A stretch of DNA of 64,000 nucleotides from Gimesia sp. (GCF_040219335.1 NZ_JAVJSQ010000031.1:310001-374000); one strand, 5' to 3'; positions 1-9,204 are shown, counted from the stretch's first letter. Notes: a model not told the origin generated them from the letters alone. Numbers and translations are program-made.

Positions 1-464
1 GTGGCAGCTCCGTGCAGGAAGCGGGGATGTGAAAACATATTCGCTGTTCCCCACAGCAGTTTGATTCCGGTTCGTTCCTGGGCTTCCAGAAGTTTGTCGG
101 CGATGCGGTCAAAATTCTCGTTGGCTTCTTTCAGCGTGTCCCCATCGGGAGAAACGTCTTTGTCATGAAAGCAGTAATAGGGAGCCTGCAGCTTTTCGAA
201 GAATTCAAAAGCAACATCGACCCGCTTCAGTGCATTTTCGACTGAGTTCGAGCCATCATCCCACGGACGCTGCAAAGTACCTGCTCCGAAGGGATCACTG
301 CCGGTACCGCGGAATGTATGCCAGTAACAGACACTGAACCGCAACAGATCCCGCATCGACTGCCCTTCGATCTGCTCATCTGGGTTGTAATGTTTGAATG
401 CGAGGGGATTCTTGCTTTCCGGGCCTTCGTACTCGATTCGGGGGACGTCTGCAAAGTATTCCAT
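1..464 (-). CDS. xylA: Xylose isomerase, N-terminal part (runs off the window)
   Basis: This is the first 154 codons of a xylose isomerase, which interconverts D-xylose and D-xylulose in the cytoplasm with divalent metal. Reading the minus strand from the ATG at 464 gives [15 protein letters not shown], then the family blocks [15 protein letters not shown] (about residues 45-59), [13 protein letters not shown] with the catalytic His-Asp pair, and [20 protein letters not shown]. These are characteristic of the class II (about 435-residue) enzyme. Another upstream ATG (478-480) is out of frame, so 464 is the start. There is no clear Shine-Dalgarno sequence. The C-terminal two thirds lie outside the window, so the remaining metal ligands cannot be checked. 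Confidence 0.95.
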   Translation of the reverse strand, partial: MEYFADVPRIEYEGPESKNPLAFKHYNPDEQIEGQSMRDLLRFSVCYWHTFRGTGSDPFGAGTLQRPWDDGSNSVENALKRVDVAFEFFEKLQAPYYCFHDKDVSPDGDTLKEANENFDRIADKLLEAQERTGIKLLWGTANMFSHPRFLHGAA

Positions 465-758
465 GGGGCGCACCTGTCATGTGGTTAAAACGTTTAAAGA
501 CAATCACTTCAAACAAAGATTCTAAACAGAAAATCCCTTCGAGAGTAGGCTCGGAAGCTTATTGAACAAACATTACGAATGGATTTTCAAAGTGATCTTG
601 CCTCAATTTTCTCAATCTGGGAAACTGGGCAGTTGAAGTACCATTTCCAAGTTCCCCTGCACTTTTCCCTTCCATGGCGGAGAGGGGCTTTCGCTCTGAA
701 ATCTGCCTGACGATCCTGTTAATTTTGCGTACAGCAGCCAGAATGGCGTCAATCAGCA
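465..758. other. Intergenic region between divergent genes
   Basis: This region separates the start of xylA (leftward) from the start of a lipoprotein gene (rightward), so it should hold both promoters. I see no convincing -35/-10 pair, hairpin or conserved repeat. A short leftward open frame (559-759) has no recognisable features and overlaps the divergent gene start, so I do not call it. Confidence 0.4.
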
Positions 759-1322
759 ATGAGCTGTAACCTTCTGAAATTTATTGGCTTATGTCTGCTA
801 TGCACCAGTTGTGCATCTGGCCTGTCTCAACCTGCGCCGATGCAGGCTTCTAACCCAATCCAGATCTCAGGAAATAACCAGGATGTCGTCTGGGAACGGA
901 TAGTCGATACCATCCACAACTACAAATTCGCCATCGCCAAAGAGAACAAGCTGGATGGCCGCATCGAAACCGAATACAAAGTCGGCGCCAATCTGCTCGA
1001 GCCCTGGCACGGTGATTCGGTCGGCTTTGATAACCGACTGGAAAGCACGCTGCAGTCCATCCGCCGCAGAGTATTCGTAAGTGTCACCCCAATCGAGGGG
1101 GGATACCTGCTCGGAGTGGAAGCGTTCAAGGAAATCGAGGACGTAACCACCCCCACCGCCAGTGCGCCTGGCGGAGCTACGTTTCAGCAGGATCTCAGCC
1201 TGCGACGTGACTTGAACCTGGTCGAAGAACGCAGCACCCCGGATGGCTGGATCCCTCTGGGGAGAGACCCGGCCCTCGAACAGGACATTCTGGAAAGCCT
1301 GCAGATCGCATTCTCGCAGTAA
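759..1322 (+). CDS. Putative lipoprotein of unknown function
   Basis: This 187-residue protein is of a family I do not recognise. The N-terminus MSCNLLKFIGLCLLCTSCASG is a short hydrophobic stretch ending in a Cys in a lipobox-like setting (CTS-C), so export and lipid anchoring near residue 18 is likely. The mature part has an alternating hydrophobic/charged pattern (VVWERIVDTIHNYKF, then RIETEYKVGANLLEPWHGDS, then FVSVTPIEGGYLLGVEAF) that resembles a small mixed alpha/beta periplasmic domain. A tail of about 50 residues is rich in Gly, Ala and acidic residues. There is no obvious ribosome binding site. It stands alone, with a small gene convergent on its 3' side. Confidence 0.7.
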   Translation: MSCNLLKFIGLCLLCTSCASGLSQPAPMQASNPIQISGNNQDVVWERIVDTIHNYKFAIAKENKLDGRIETEYKVGANLLEPWHGDSVGFDNRLESTLQSIRRRVFVSVTPIEGGYLLGVEAFKEIEDVTTPTASAPGGATFQQDLSLRRDLNLVEERSTPDGWIPLGRDPALEQDILESLQIAFSQ

Positions 1323-1385
1323 ACCACAAAAAAACCGGGAACAGTGCCCCAGACTGATAGCAGGCAGATGCTCCCGGGATCAGGT

Positions 1386-1580
1386 TTATTTACACAGAAT
1401 CAACTTGCCATTCTGTGTGATTCTCAACCGATAAGTCGTCTCGCCATGCTGGATCAGGACTTCCTGCTTTCCATTCAAAATGGCATCGGATTCAATGACA
1501 TCAGTTGGGTTTTCTTCTTGCGCATTGGTAGCGGTAGCCGGGCGTTCAAGCTTCTCTGGTTCGCTCATAATTGGGTTCAT
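1386..1580 (-). CDS. hemP: HemP-like small protein (hemin uptake family)
   Basis: This is a 64-residue protein whose last 35 residues (ILNGKQEVLIQHGETTYRL, then RITQNGKLILCK) match the HemP/DUF2211 pattern: an Ile-Leu then Gly/Gln-rich turn, a short beta hairpin and the terminal GKLIL motif. HemP proteins lie beside heme or siderophore uptake genes in proteobacteria and their role is poorly defined. Here no TonB receptor or heme transporter is adjacent, so the function stays open. The frame stays open to 1652. I prefer the ATG at 1580 (MNPIMSEPEKLE) or the one at 1568 (MSEPEKLE), because the upstream extension has no family similarity. The N-terminal 25 residues are polar and probably disordered. 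Confidence 0.75.
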   Translation of the reverse strand: MNPIMSEPEKLERPATATNAQEENPTDVIESDAILNGKQEVLIQHGETTYRLRITQNGKLILCK

Positions 1581-1927
1581 GTTACTCAACAAAGTGAATT
1601 TTGAAATTTGCAATTCACTACGCCCCCGACAGTGGATCGTACAGATTACCACTCCCGAATGAATTGCCCGTCATCAGTACAGCTTTCAGCGAAGTTTTTT
1701 CTTTACCCAGAAACACATCCGAAAAAAGTATGCTTTCTGAGAGAGACTTGCTTGCTTCCAGCTCAACTGACGGCTAACATAATGAACCTGAGACTCAATG
1801 TCAACTGGGACTGATTATCCTGTCTCAGAGAATATACGGAATAATTTCGGCAAGACGGCTATCAATCAGATCACGAGGCGATCTGATTTGTACGTTGCCT
1901 GAATCTTTTTTATTGGAAAGAAGAGAA

Positions 1928-2962
1928 ATGGCGCAACGTTCTCGAGAAAGCCGAATGGTCGGCAAACGTGGTTTTACGTTAATTGAGCTCCTGGTAGTGA
2001 TCGCCATCATTGCGATTCTGATCGCCCTGCTACTCCCCGCCGTCCAGCAGGCCCGCGAAGCTGCCCGCCGCAGCCAGTGCAAAAACAATCTGAAACAGAT
2101 TGGTCTGGCTCTGCATAACTATCTGAGTGCCTATACCGCGTTTCCTCCCGCTTTCTGTGCTGGTCCTGGCGGAGGAACTTTCACTGAAGGTGGTCAGTGG
2201 TCGATCCACGCTCGTATTCTTCCTTTTGCGGATGGAGCGAATCTGTTCAATAACATTGACTTCACGCGCAGCTATGAAAATCAGAGCGATGCTTCGATCG
2301 CCTATACCCGCATCCCCTTCCTGCTCTGCCCCAGTGAAGTGAATGACAAAATCCGCTCCGATTCTTCTGGCACTCCCGAACACTATCCAGTCAGCTATGG
2401 CTACAACGGGGGTACCTGGCGTGTCTTCACCAATTCCAGCCTGAGCGGCGGAGATGGTGCGTTCTACCCGAACAGTAAAACGAAACCACGTGACTTCACA
2501 GACGGAACCAGTAACACGCTCTGTTTTGCAGAAGTAAAAGCTTTTACCGCTTACAACCGTGATGGAGATGCTGGCACTTCTACGGTGCCCAGCGTCGCCG
2601 GTGATGTGGAAGCCCTGATCAGCGGGGGTGGTTCCAACAAAGCCAATAGTGGCCACACAGAATGGGTCGATGGTCGCGTCCACCAGACCGGTTTTACTAC
2701 TACATTGCCCCCCAATACCAAAGTTGCTGTCCCCGGTGCAGGTGGCGGCGCCATCGATGCCGGTGACTACACGTCCTGCCGGGAAGCCAAAAGTTGCACC
2801 GGTCCCACCTACGCTGCCGTCACTGCACGCAGCTATCACATTGGGACCGTACATGCCCTGATGGTAGATGGCGCTGTCCGCTCCATCAGCGAAAATATCG
2901 ACCTGGGCACCTATCGTGCTCTGAGCACCCGTAGCGGTGGAGAAGTCATCGGCGAATTTTAA
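1928..2962 (+). CDS. DUF1559 protein with prepilin-type N-terminal cleavage/methylation motif
   Basis: This 344-residue protein belongs to the large planctomycete DUF1559 (SBP_bac_10) family of pseudopilin-like surface or secretion proteins of unknown role. Residues 15-45 contain [18 protein letters not shown], the type IV prepilin peptidase site (G|FTLIE) followed by the hydrophobic helix, then [29 protein letters not shown], the family signature. The C-terminus has the usual [15 protein letters not shown] motif. The ATG at 1928 is chosen over an in-frame one at 1895 because GGAAAGAAGAGAA sits immediately upstream as a Shine-Dalgarno sequence. It is monocistronic and followed by a strong hairpin terminator. 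Genomes of this phylum carry dozens of paralogues, so nothing specific can be said about its substrate. Confidence 0.95.
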   Translation: MAQRSRESRMVGKRGFTLIELLVVIAIIAILIALLLPAVQQAREAARRSQCKNNLKQIGLALHNYLSAYTAFPPAFCAGPGGGTFTEGGQWSIHARILPFADGANLFNNIDFTRSYENQSDASIAYTRIPFLLCPSEVNDKIRSDSSGTPEHYPVSYGYNGGTWRVFTNSSLSGGDGAFYPNSKTKPRDFTDGTSNTLCFAEVKAFTAYNRDGDAGTSTVPSVAGDVEALISGGGSNKANSGHTEWVDGRVHQTGFTTTLPPNTKVAVPGAGGGAIDAGDYTSCREAKSCTGPTYAAVTARSYHIGTVHALMVDGAVRSISENIDLGTYRALSTRSGGEVIGEF

Positions 2963-3002
2963 GCCTGCCAAAGCCTGAGCGGCAAAATTCAACTTTAATT
3001 CC

Positions 3003-3044
3003 AAAACGGTCCTGAGCGTTTTACTCAGGGCCGTTTTTATTTTT
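3003..3044 (+). terminator. Rho-independent terminator after the DUF1559 gene
   Basis: The stem ACGGTCCTGAG / CTCAGGGCCGT (one G-U pair, 7-nt loop) is followed by TTTTTATTTTT. It sits 40 bases after the DUF1559 stop codon and overlaps the stop codon of the convergent murJ, so it may serve both directions, although the T-run is much better rightward. Confidence 0.9.
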
Positions 3045-4722
3045 CGCCATCCCCTGAATCGACAGAAGCTTTCCTGCCGGATCGCAACAGTGTCATGATT
3101 TCATGCAGCCCTAATGTCTTCGCCAGCTGCAGGTAGATCAGAACAGCGGTGATGACGGGTACCAGTACACGTAACAGTCGATAACGAAACAGATCAACAG
3201 TGGGCAGCAACTGTAATTCGATCAGGATGATCGCAGACATCACAGCGGTCGCCAGGCTGGCCCGCCAACTGGTGTTGAACAGTTTCGCAAAATCGATCTG
3301 CCCCAGCTTCTCCCTGATCAACCACAAACAGAGGCCCGTCTGAATCATGGCGGCCATTGACGTGGCCAGTGCCAGCCCCCTCCCCTTGAGCCACCAGATC
3401 AGCGCCAGATTCAACAGCAGATTGCAGATTACGACCACCACCCCAATTCGTACCGGCGTACGGGTATCTCCGATGGCATAGAAACCCCGGTTCAATATCA
3501 GGACCGCCATGAAGGCAAACACGCCGATACCATAATAGCGAATCATCTCCGCCGTCTGCAGGGCATCAAACTGATCGAAGTCTCCATACTGAAACAGAAG
3601 TGAAGAGAGCGGCTGTGCCATCAGTACCAGCCCCAGACTGGCGGGAAGCCCTACACCTATCACAAGTTGCAGTCCCAGGAGTAAATCCTGTCGTAACAAA
3701 TGATGGTCGTTCCGTTCTGCATGCCTGGATAACTGCGGATAGAGCACGGTTCCCAGAGCGACTCCAAACACTCCCAGGGGGAACTGATACATTCGCTGTC
3801 CAAAATAAAGTGCCGACGCGGTCCCCGATTCAAAGATCTGCCAGACGGCGGGGCTGGCACCTGTTGCATAGCTCCCCTCCGGCCGGGCCAGGCCCCACGC
3901 CAGACAGCTGTCGATCAGCGTGTTCAATTGCGTGATCGACAGTCCGACCACAATCGGAGCCATGCTTTGGGCAATCGACTGTACCTGGCCGATCCCGGCT
4001 CCCCAGTCCATATGTGGTCGGTAGCCCATCTGGCATAGCTTCCAGAAAGGCAGCACCAGTTGCACCACTCCGCCCAGCAGAATCGCGATGCAGATCGCAG
4101 TAATTTTAGCAGGAGCATCCGGTAGCAAGGGAGCCACCAGCCAGATCCCAGCCATCCAGCTCAGATTCAGAATGGTAGGTAGCAGGGCCGGTACGGAAAA
4201 ATGGTTCAATGCATGCAGCGTCGCGTTGATCTGAGCTGCCAGACAGACCAGAATCAGATAAGGCAGCAGCAGCCCGGTCAACCAGTACAACAATTGTGCT
4301 TCTGACTCCGGATTCCCTCTCCAACTGAGTAGAACCAGAATGGCTTCTGCACTACCCACGAGTAATACGGAAAACACCAGCAGCCAGAACAGTACCGCGG
4401 AAACCAGCTTCCAGGACGCTTCACGTCCGTTCTGCTCCAGTTCGCGGATATAGGTGGGAAGAAAGGCCGTGGAGAGTGCCCCCTCTCCCAGCAAGCGTCG
4501 CGTCAGATTGGGCAGTTTAAAAGCGACAGAAAACGAGTCCATGATTGGACCGTTGCCAAAGAGGGTGGCCATACCGATATCGCGAACCATCCCCAGCACG
4601 CGGCTTAACAGCGTCAGCAGACTGACAGTTCTTAGTCCTGCGAACAGCCCGCGCGTATGGTCAGATGCAACCACCTGAGCTTGATTTTCCTGGACAGGTT
4701 CAGGTGGCGCAGAATCATCCAT
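3037..4722 (-). CDS. murJ: Lipid II flippase MurJ (MviN)
   Basis: This 561-residue polytopic membrane protein flips lipid-linked peptidoglycan precursors across the inner membrane. After a soluble 27-residue N-terminus the MviN family blocks follow: LLSRVLGMVRDIGMATLFGNG, DSFSVAFKLPNLTRRLLGEGALSTAFLPTY, then about 14 hydrophobic helices and the mid-protein YQFPLGVFGVALGTVLYPQLSRHA. The Arg and Glu residues of the first helices needed for transport are present (RVLGMVRD, RRLLGEGA). The length is slightly above the usual 510-530 because of the N- and C-terminal tails. It matters here because planctomycetes were long thought to lack peptidoglycan. An upstream small gene ends 15 bases before it, so the two may be cotranscribed. 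Confidence 0.96.
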   Translation of the reverse strand: MDDSAPPEPVQENQAQVVASDHTRGLFAGLRTVSLLTLLSRVLGMVRDIGMATLFGNGPIMDSFSVAFKLPNLTRRLLGEGALSTAFLPTYIRELEQNGREASWKLVSAVLFWLLVFSVLLVGSAEAILVLLSWRGNPESEAQLLYWLTGLLLPYLILVCLAAQINATLHALNHFSVPALLPTILNLSWMAGIWLVAPLLPDAPAKITAICIAILLGGVVQLVLPFWKLCQMGYRPHMDWGAGIGQVQSIAQSMAPIVVGLSITQLNTLIDSCLAWGLARPEGSYATGASPAVWQIFESGTASALYFGQRMYQFPLGVFGVALGTVLYPQLSRHAERNDHHLLRQDLLLGLQLVIGVGLPASLGLVLMAQPLSSLLFQYGDFDQFDALQTAEMIRYYGIGVFAFMAVLILNRGFYAIGDTRTPVRIGVVVVICNLLLNLALIWWLKGRGLALATSMAAMIQTGLCLWLIREKLGQIDFAKLFNTSWRASLATAVMSAIILIELQLLPTVDLFRYRLLRVLVPVITAVLIYLQLAKTLGLHEIMTLLRSGRKASVDSGDGEK

Positions 4723-4737
4723 AATTCAAATGAGAAA

Positions 4738-5160
4738 TCAGGACAGTACCGGCTCGAGTCGTGCAGAGTTGATATCGATCATTTTCAAGATCTCAAGTAC
4801 ACGCTCCATGGGCAGATTCCACTCTCTGGCCCAGATAATAATGTCCAGATTCTCCATCCGCTGCCAGAAGATTCGATCCAGAATCCGATCTGCCAGCAGA
4901 TCATTCTCCAGTTCAAGAGACTTCAAAAAACCGAAACGGGTATCATTGAATTCTTGCCAGCATCGATTTCCCAAAAGATGCTCAATTTTCTTTCCGATGC
5001 AAAAGTAATACCAATGATTTGCATACCAGTCAGAAATAGCAAGCGTACCCAGATCAAAGCCATTCTTTTGGCTTTCGATCCATTTGTGGCGTTCCGCCTC
5101 TAGAGGAGCTTCCTCATAGATGCTGGAAGCCGTAGATGGATCCAAGAGTTCGGACGACAT
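4738..5160 (-). CDS. Conserved small protein of unknown function
   Basis: This 140-residue, Trp/Tyr-rich acidic protein has no signal peptide or membrane segment. The core pattern (RHKWIESQKNGFDLG, SDWYANHWYYFC, IEHLLGNRCWQEF, ENLDIIIWAREWNLPMERV, ILKMIDINSARL) looks like a helical domain; I believe relatives are common in planctomycetes, but I cannot assign a function. GAGGTGAAGC directly before the ATG at 5160 is a good ribosome binding site. It lies 15 bases upstream of murJ in the same direction and is probably in one transcript with it. Base composition is somewhat more AT-rich than the neighbours. Confidence 0.75.
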   Translation of the reverse strand: MSSELLDPSTASSIYEEAPLEAERHKWIESQKNGFDLGTLAISDWYANHWYYFCIGKKIEHLLGNRCWQEFNDTRFGFLKSLELENDLLADRILDRIFWQRMENLDIIIWAREWNLPMERVLEILKMIDINSARLEPVLS

Positions 5161-5396
5161 GCTTCACCTCAATGTGCGTCTGCGATCCCAATAGAGAAGT
5201 ACGAAACTTTGTCAGTCGCTGCCAGGTTCCAACAGCGTTAATGAGCTTCGCAAAAACCTTAGTAACGTAGTGTTATACCCCCGCTGAATATTCCAGGCAA
5301 GATTCATTTCCGGGAGAAATCAGATTTTTGAAAGGAAGTTTAAGAAGCGGCGAGCAGGCGTCAAGTGCCTGTCAGTCCCCTTTTTACTCAAAAAAC

Positions 5397-6413
5397 TCAG
5401 GCACAGCCGCTGAGCAGAAACAGCAGTTGCTCGAGTTCCAGCCGGGGGTCCAGGCGGCTGTTGCCTTTCAGATTTAAATCGGCGTCCAGTAGCCAATGAC
5501 CGATTTTTTCCGCCCGCTGCCGGGTCAGTCTTCGCAGGTAACGGTCAGACGAATCGATGTCCCGCGGGAAGACTCCCGACTCTTTAAGCGCCTGCCTCAA
5601 CGGGGTCCCCTGCACCGCCAGTTGCGTGGCCTTAAAGTACTTGCGCCAAACGAAGTTGAGCCCCCCCAGGATTTTCTGCGGCGCCTCGCCGGCGACCAAC
5701 AGATTATCCAGGTACTTCAGAGCAGCACCGACATTTCCATCTCTCACAGCGTCGGTCATCGCCCAGGTCGTCTCGGCTTTCCAGCCCCCGACAACAGCAC
5801 GGATATCGTCTGGACTGATGCGTGCCGCCTCCCCCACAAACGTGGTGAGTTTGGAGAGTTCCTGATGAATCTGTCCACAATGAGTTCCCACAAGTTCGAC
5901 CAGCAGCAGCGAAGCTTCTCGCGAAATCTGTTTCTGATGGACCTGTTCGGCAGTATCTGCGATCCATTTTGCCAGCTGGCTCCCCTTGAGCTCCTTGCAT
6001 TCCAGATCCAGACCGATCTTAGCAACCGTCTTGGCGAGTTTGGTCGACTTATTCCACGATTTGACGTCCAGAATCAGCAGCGAACTCTTCGAGGGAGCCT
6101 CCAGGTATTTTTCCAGTCGCGAGCGGAACGCGGAGACAAATTTCTCTGCCTCATCCACGATCACCAGCCGCTGATCGCCCCACATGGAGACGGTTTTCAG
6201 TTCATCAAACAGGGTGGAAGGGGGGAGTTCCTTTTCCAGTCGCTTCCCATCGAAACGCGTGATGCTGGTATCCTCTTCCTCTCCCAGCACAATCGGCTCG
6301 ATTGCATGAATCGCTTCCTGTTTCATGTACCGATCATCACCGTGAAGGACCACAATCGGTCCCAGCGTGTGCTGCTCGGGGCTTAACAGAAACTCGGTGA
6401 CATGCAGGGGCAT
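5397..6413 (-). CDS. holA: DNA polymerase III subunit delta
   Basis: This 338-residue clamp-loader delta subunit opens the beta clamp in the DnaX complex. The family pattern is present: an N-terminal segment with VVLHGDDRYMKQEAI, the clamp-binding region around ELKTVSMWGDQRLVIVDEAEKF (residues 70-92), LLILDVKSWNKSTKLAK, LECKELKGSQLAKWI, and a C-terminal helical collar with LDNLLVAGEAPQKILGGLNFVWRKYF. Like other delta subunits it lacks a Walker A motif. It stands alone; the gene to its right is divergent. Confidence 0.93.
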   Translation of the reverse strand: MPLHVTEFLLSPEQHTLGPIVVLHGDDRYMKQEAIHAIEPIVLGEEEDTSITRFDGKRLEKELPPSTLFDELKTVSMWGDQRLVIVDEAEKFVSAFRSRLEKYLEAPSKSSLLILDVKSWNKSTKLAKTVAKIGLDLECKELKGSQLAKWIADTAEQVHQKQISREASLLLVELVGTHCGQIHQELSKLTTFVGEAARISPDDIRAVVGGWKAETTWAMTDAVRDGNVGAALKYLDNLLVAGEAPQKILGGLNFVWRKYFKATQLAVQGTPLRQALKESGVFPRDIDSSDRYLRRLTRQRAEKIGHWLLDADLNLKGNSRLDPRLELEQLLFLLSGCA

Positions 6414-6592
6414 CGCTAACTCTTATTGACCGGAAACCGCGGGATCACATACATTCACACTTCTGGAGCGGCAATCTTGAAAACCATTCCATAGTATTAG
6501 CGAAATCTATTACACTCCATTTAGCAGCGAATTTCGAGTGCCCCCGGCACCGGTTCCTGCATTTTAAGTAAAACCAGGCGGGGAACAGACCG

Positions 6593-8050
6593 ATTTCTGA
6601 GGATCCAGCAGAGCAATTTGAACAGGCATCGAGCCAGTCTTCCCACCTGCTGCACCAGGCGCACGCGCAACCACCGCTCCCCAAACTCCTGCAGCAGGCA
6701 GAACTGTTCTTTCAGTGTCCCGGCGAGAAATATCCGATCTCCAAAGCGATTCACCTCTCGCGTCTGGCTGCCTTTTATCCCAAGTGCCGGGACTGTCCTC
6801 ACAACCAGATCACCGGAAACCTTTCTCCGCAGACGGTTAAACGCCTGCATCAGACTCAGCAGGCACGAGGCACCGCCCCCGACCTGTTTACGACCGAAGG
6901 AGTACGCGGCGTTTATCTGAATCAGATCGACCGCACACAGGCCGCTCACCTCGCCGGCGCCTTTTCGCACCTGCTCTGGGAGAGCCTCCCGCTGAAAGGG
7001 TTAGCCCCGGATTCCAAGACCAGCCGCTCCCCAAGATCGAGTGCTCCCTCCAGGGAACAACCTCGGCCCGAAAAGAGTCGCGGCCCCTGCGTTGTCATTG
7101 GATTCGATGAACGACCTTCATCACCCGACATCATTACCGGCGTCGCGGGGGCACTTCGCCGAAACGGCTGCCGGGTGATCGATCTGGGACTCACGGTACC
7201 TGCAATCCTCGCTTATGCCACCTCGCATCTGCAGGCACAGGGCGCGATCATGGTCACCGGTTCCCACTGTGGACCGTCCAGTACCGGACTCGAATTTTTA
7301 CTTGAACAGTCCCAGCCTGTTTCCCGGGGATTCCACCTCGAACGCATCCAGGAGATCGCCGAACAGGGTTACGGTCGCGCATCACGACAGCCCGGTTCTC
7401 AGCGTACCTTCCACCCCATGGAAACCTACCGCAGCCAGTTCCTGAAACACTTTCACGCCCTGCGACCGTTGAAAATCGCTGTCGCCTGTTCTCTCAGACT
7501 GGTCCGGGAAACCCTCGATTCCCTGTTCGATAAGCTCCCCTGCCAGCTCTCCTGGGTCGACATTCCGCATCAGAAACGGAACCTGCTCGATCCCGACGAT
7601 TCAGATGTCCGCAAAATGCAGCAGTACCTCGAAACCCACAACTGCGACTTGGGTCTTCTGATCGACGACGACAGCCGCCAGACCGCGTTCTTCAGCGAGA
7701 CAGGCGAACTGCTCCCCAATCACGCCGTCACCCGATTGCTGATGCAGGCCCTGGCCGCCGAACAGTCGGAGGCCGTCTTCGTGCTCGATCAGATCAGCCG
7801 GGAACAGCAGGCGAACCTCCCTGCAGACTGGAACCTGCACACACACCGGGGAACGCTGGCAGACAGCTATTTTCAGATGCAGCAACACGAGGGCGTTTAC
7901 GCTGCCGATCACAGCGGATATCATTGGTTTCGGGAGACTGTTCCCACCTGCGATGCCATTTTGACGCTGGCTCATGTCCTGGCTGCCTTGAGCTTCAGCG
8001 ATGCACCCGTCAGCGAACTTCTCTCTTCCACAGACGAAGAGACACCCTGA
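6593..8050 (+). CDS. Phosphohexomutase-like protein, apparently starting at ATT
   Basis: This 485-residue protein is related to alpha-D-phosphohexomutases (phosphoglucomutase/phosphomannomutase). TTEGVRGVYLN, CVVIGFDERPSSPDI, GAIMVTGSHCGPSSTGLEF (catalytic loop) and C-terminal blocks around ADHSGYHWFRE follow the family order. The metal-binding loop is degenerate (LLIDDDSR instead of DxDxDR) and the Asn after SH is Cys, so activity is uncertain. About 100 extra N-terminal residues carry YPKCRDCPH. The frame is open from the TAA at 6569-6571, and no ATG or TTG occurs in it before a GTG at 7175, which would delete the conserved N-terminal half. ATT at 6593, with GGCGGGG about 10 bases upstream and the reading M-S-E-D-P-A-E, is the most sensible start. 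hemW follows after 20 bases. Confidence 0.75.
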   Translation: MSEDPAEQFEQASSQSSHLLHQAHAQPPLPKLLQQAELFFQCPGEKYPISKAIHLSRLAAFYPKCRDCPHNQITGNLSPQTVKRLHQTQQARGTAPDLFTTEGVRGVYLNQIDRTQAAHLAGAFSHLLWESLPLKGLAPDSKTSRSPRSSAPSREQPRPEKSRGPCVVIGFDERPSSPDIITGVAGALRRNGCRVIDLGLTVPAILAYATSHLQAQGAIMVTGSHCGPSSTGLEFLLEQSQPVSRGFHLERIQEIAEQGYGRASRQPGSQRTFHPMETYRSQFLKHFHALRPLKIAVACSLRLVRETLDSLFDKLPCQLSWVDIPHQKRNLLDPDDSDVRKMQQYLETHNCDLGLLIDDDSRQTAFFSETGELLPNHAVTRLLMQALAAEQSEAVFVLDQISREQQANLPADWNLHTHRGTLADSYFQMQQHEGVYAADHSGYHWFRETVPTCDAILTLAHVLAALSFSDAPVSELLSSTDEETP

Positions 8051-8070
8051 CAGCCTGCGGATCAGCTGCT

Positions 8071-9204
8071 GTGACTAACCCGGAAACACCGTCCTCTGCG
8101 TACATACACGTCCCTTTCTGCCAGCACCGCTGCGGCTACTGTGACTTTACGCTCGTCGCCCGCAAGGACCACCTGATCGACGACTATCTGGCTGCCATGG
8201 AACAACAGCTCGCGACAGTCGAACCGGGCACCGAACTGCAGACCCTCTTTCTGGGAGGGGGCACTCCCACTCATCTCAGCATTGAACAACTGGACCGACT
8301 CTTTTCCACCCTCTTTAACCGGTTTCGTCTGGCGGACGATTGCGAATTCAGCATTGAAGCCAATCCACTGAATCTGAGCATTGAGAAAATCGACTTTCTC
8401 AAGCAGCGTGGCGTCAACCGGGTCAGCCTCGGCGTCCAGTCCTTTCACTCCGAGATACTCACCTTCCTGGAGCGGGATCATCAACCTGAGCAGATCTTCG
8501 AAATCGTGCAGAACCTGCAGGCCCGCATTCCCAATACCAGCCTTGATCTGATCTTCGCGGTCCCCGGTCAAAGTCTGTCGGACTGGGAGTCATCCCTGTC
8601 CGATGCCGTCGGTCTCGGAATCCCCCACCTCTCGACATATGGCCTGACCATCGAGAAGGGAACCTCGTTCTGGAGCCGCCAGCAGTCAGGTCTTTTCGAT
8701 TTACCCGCGGATGACCTGGCTGGCAGCATGTATGAATTTTCGCTGGACTATCTGGGTTCACGGGGAGTGCAGCATTACGAGATTTCGAACTTCGCCCGCC
8801 CGGGGTTTGAATGTCACCACAATGAAGTCTACTGGACCGGCTATCCCTACTATGGTTTTGGCCCCGGCGCAGCCAGTTACCTGAATGGTGTTCGCCGCCA
8901 GAATCACCGCAGTGTCACTACCTGGCTCAAGCATGTCGCCGCCGGCGAGTCTCCGATCGCGGAACAGGAAGAACTCGATCCCGAAGCCCGCGCCCGCGAA
9001 GCAATTATCTTCGGCCTCCGCCGTCGTGTCGGCATCAATCTCGCCGAGTTCGCGTCCCGCTACGGTTTCTCAATTCCGGAACTGGCGGAATCCGCGATTG
9101 AGAGAAATATCGCTGCGGGACTACTGGAACAGACCGAAACCCACCTGCGGCTCACACAGGCTGGTTGCCTGCTTGCCGATTCCGTGGTGGTCGATTTCCT
9201 CTGA
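8071..9204 (+). CDS. hemW: HemW-like radical SAM protein (coproporphyrinogen III oxidase-like heme chaperone)
   Basis: This 377-residue radical SAM protein carries the 4Fe-4S/AdoMet motif CQHRCGYC (about residues 15-22, followed by DF as in HemW), LFLGGGTPTHL, FSIEANP, GVNRVSLGVQSF and LDLIFAVPGQ. The C-terminal HemN-type domain includes YEISNFARPG and CHHNEVYWTG. HemW binds heme and is proposed to load it into respiratory proteins; true HemN activity needs residues that HemW proteins lack. I choose the GTG at 8071 (VTNPETPSSAYIHVPFC): the longer frame from 7924 overlaps the upstream gene and has no similarity. It probably shares a transcript with the gene ending at 8050. Confidence 0.9.
   Translation: MTNPETPSSAYIHVPFCQHRCGYCDFTLVARKDHLIDDYLAAMEQQLATVEPGTELQTLFLGGGTPTHLSIEQLDRLFSTLFNRFRLADDCEFSIEANPLNLSIEKIDFLKQRGVNRVSLGVQSFHSEILTFLERDHQPEQIFEIVQNLQARIPNTSLDLIFAVPGQSLSDWESSLSDAVGLGIPHLSTYGLTIEKGTSFWSRQQSGLFDLPADDLAGSMYEFSLDYLGSRGVQHYEISNFARPGFECHHNEVYWTGYPYYGFGPGAASYLNGVRRQNHRSVTTWLKHVAAGESPIAEQEELDPEARAREAIIFGLRRRVGINLAEFASRYGFSIPELAESAIERNIAAGLLEQTETHLRLTQAGCLLADSVVVDFL

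Noticed and set aside
559-759. 66-codon leftward frame between xylA and the lipoprotein gene
   Set aside because: It overlaps the start of a divergent gene, has no motif, and has no good ribosome binding site.
2030-3004. 324-codon leftward frame opposite the DUF1559 gene
   Set aside because: The sense protein has the full prepilin and DUF1559 signature; the antisense frame has none.
7175-8050. GTG at 7175 as the true start of the phosphohexomutase-like gene
   Set aside because: It would remove the conserved blocks TTEGVRGVYLN and VVIGFDERPSSPDI that lie in the same open frame upstream.
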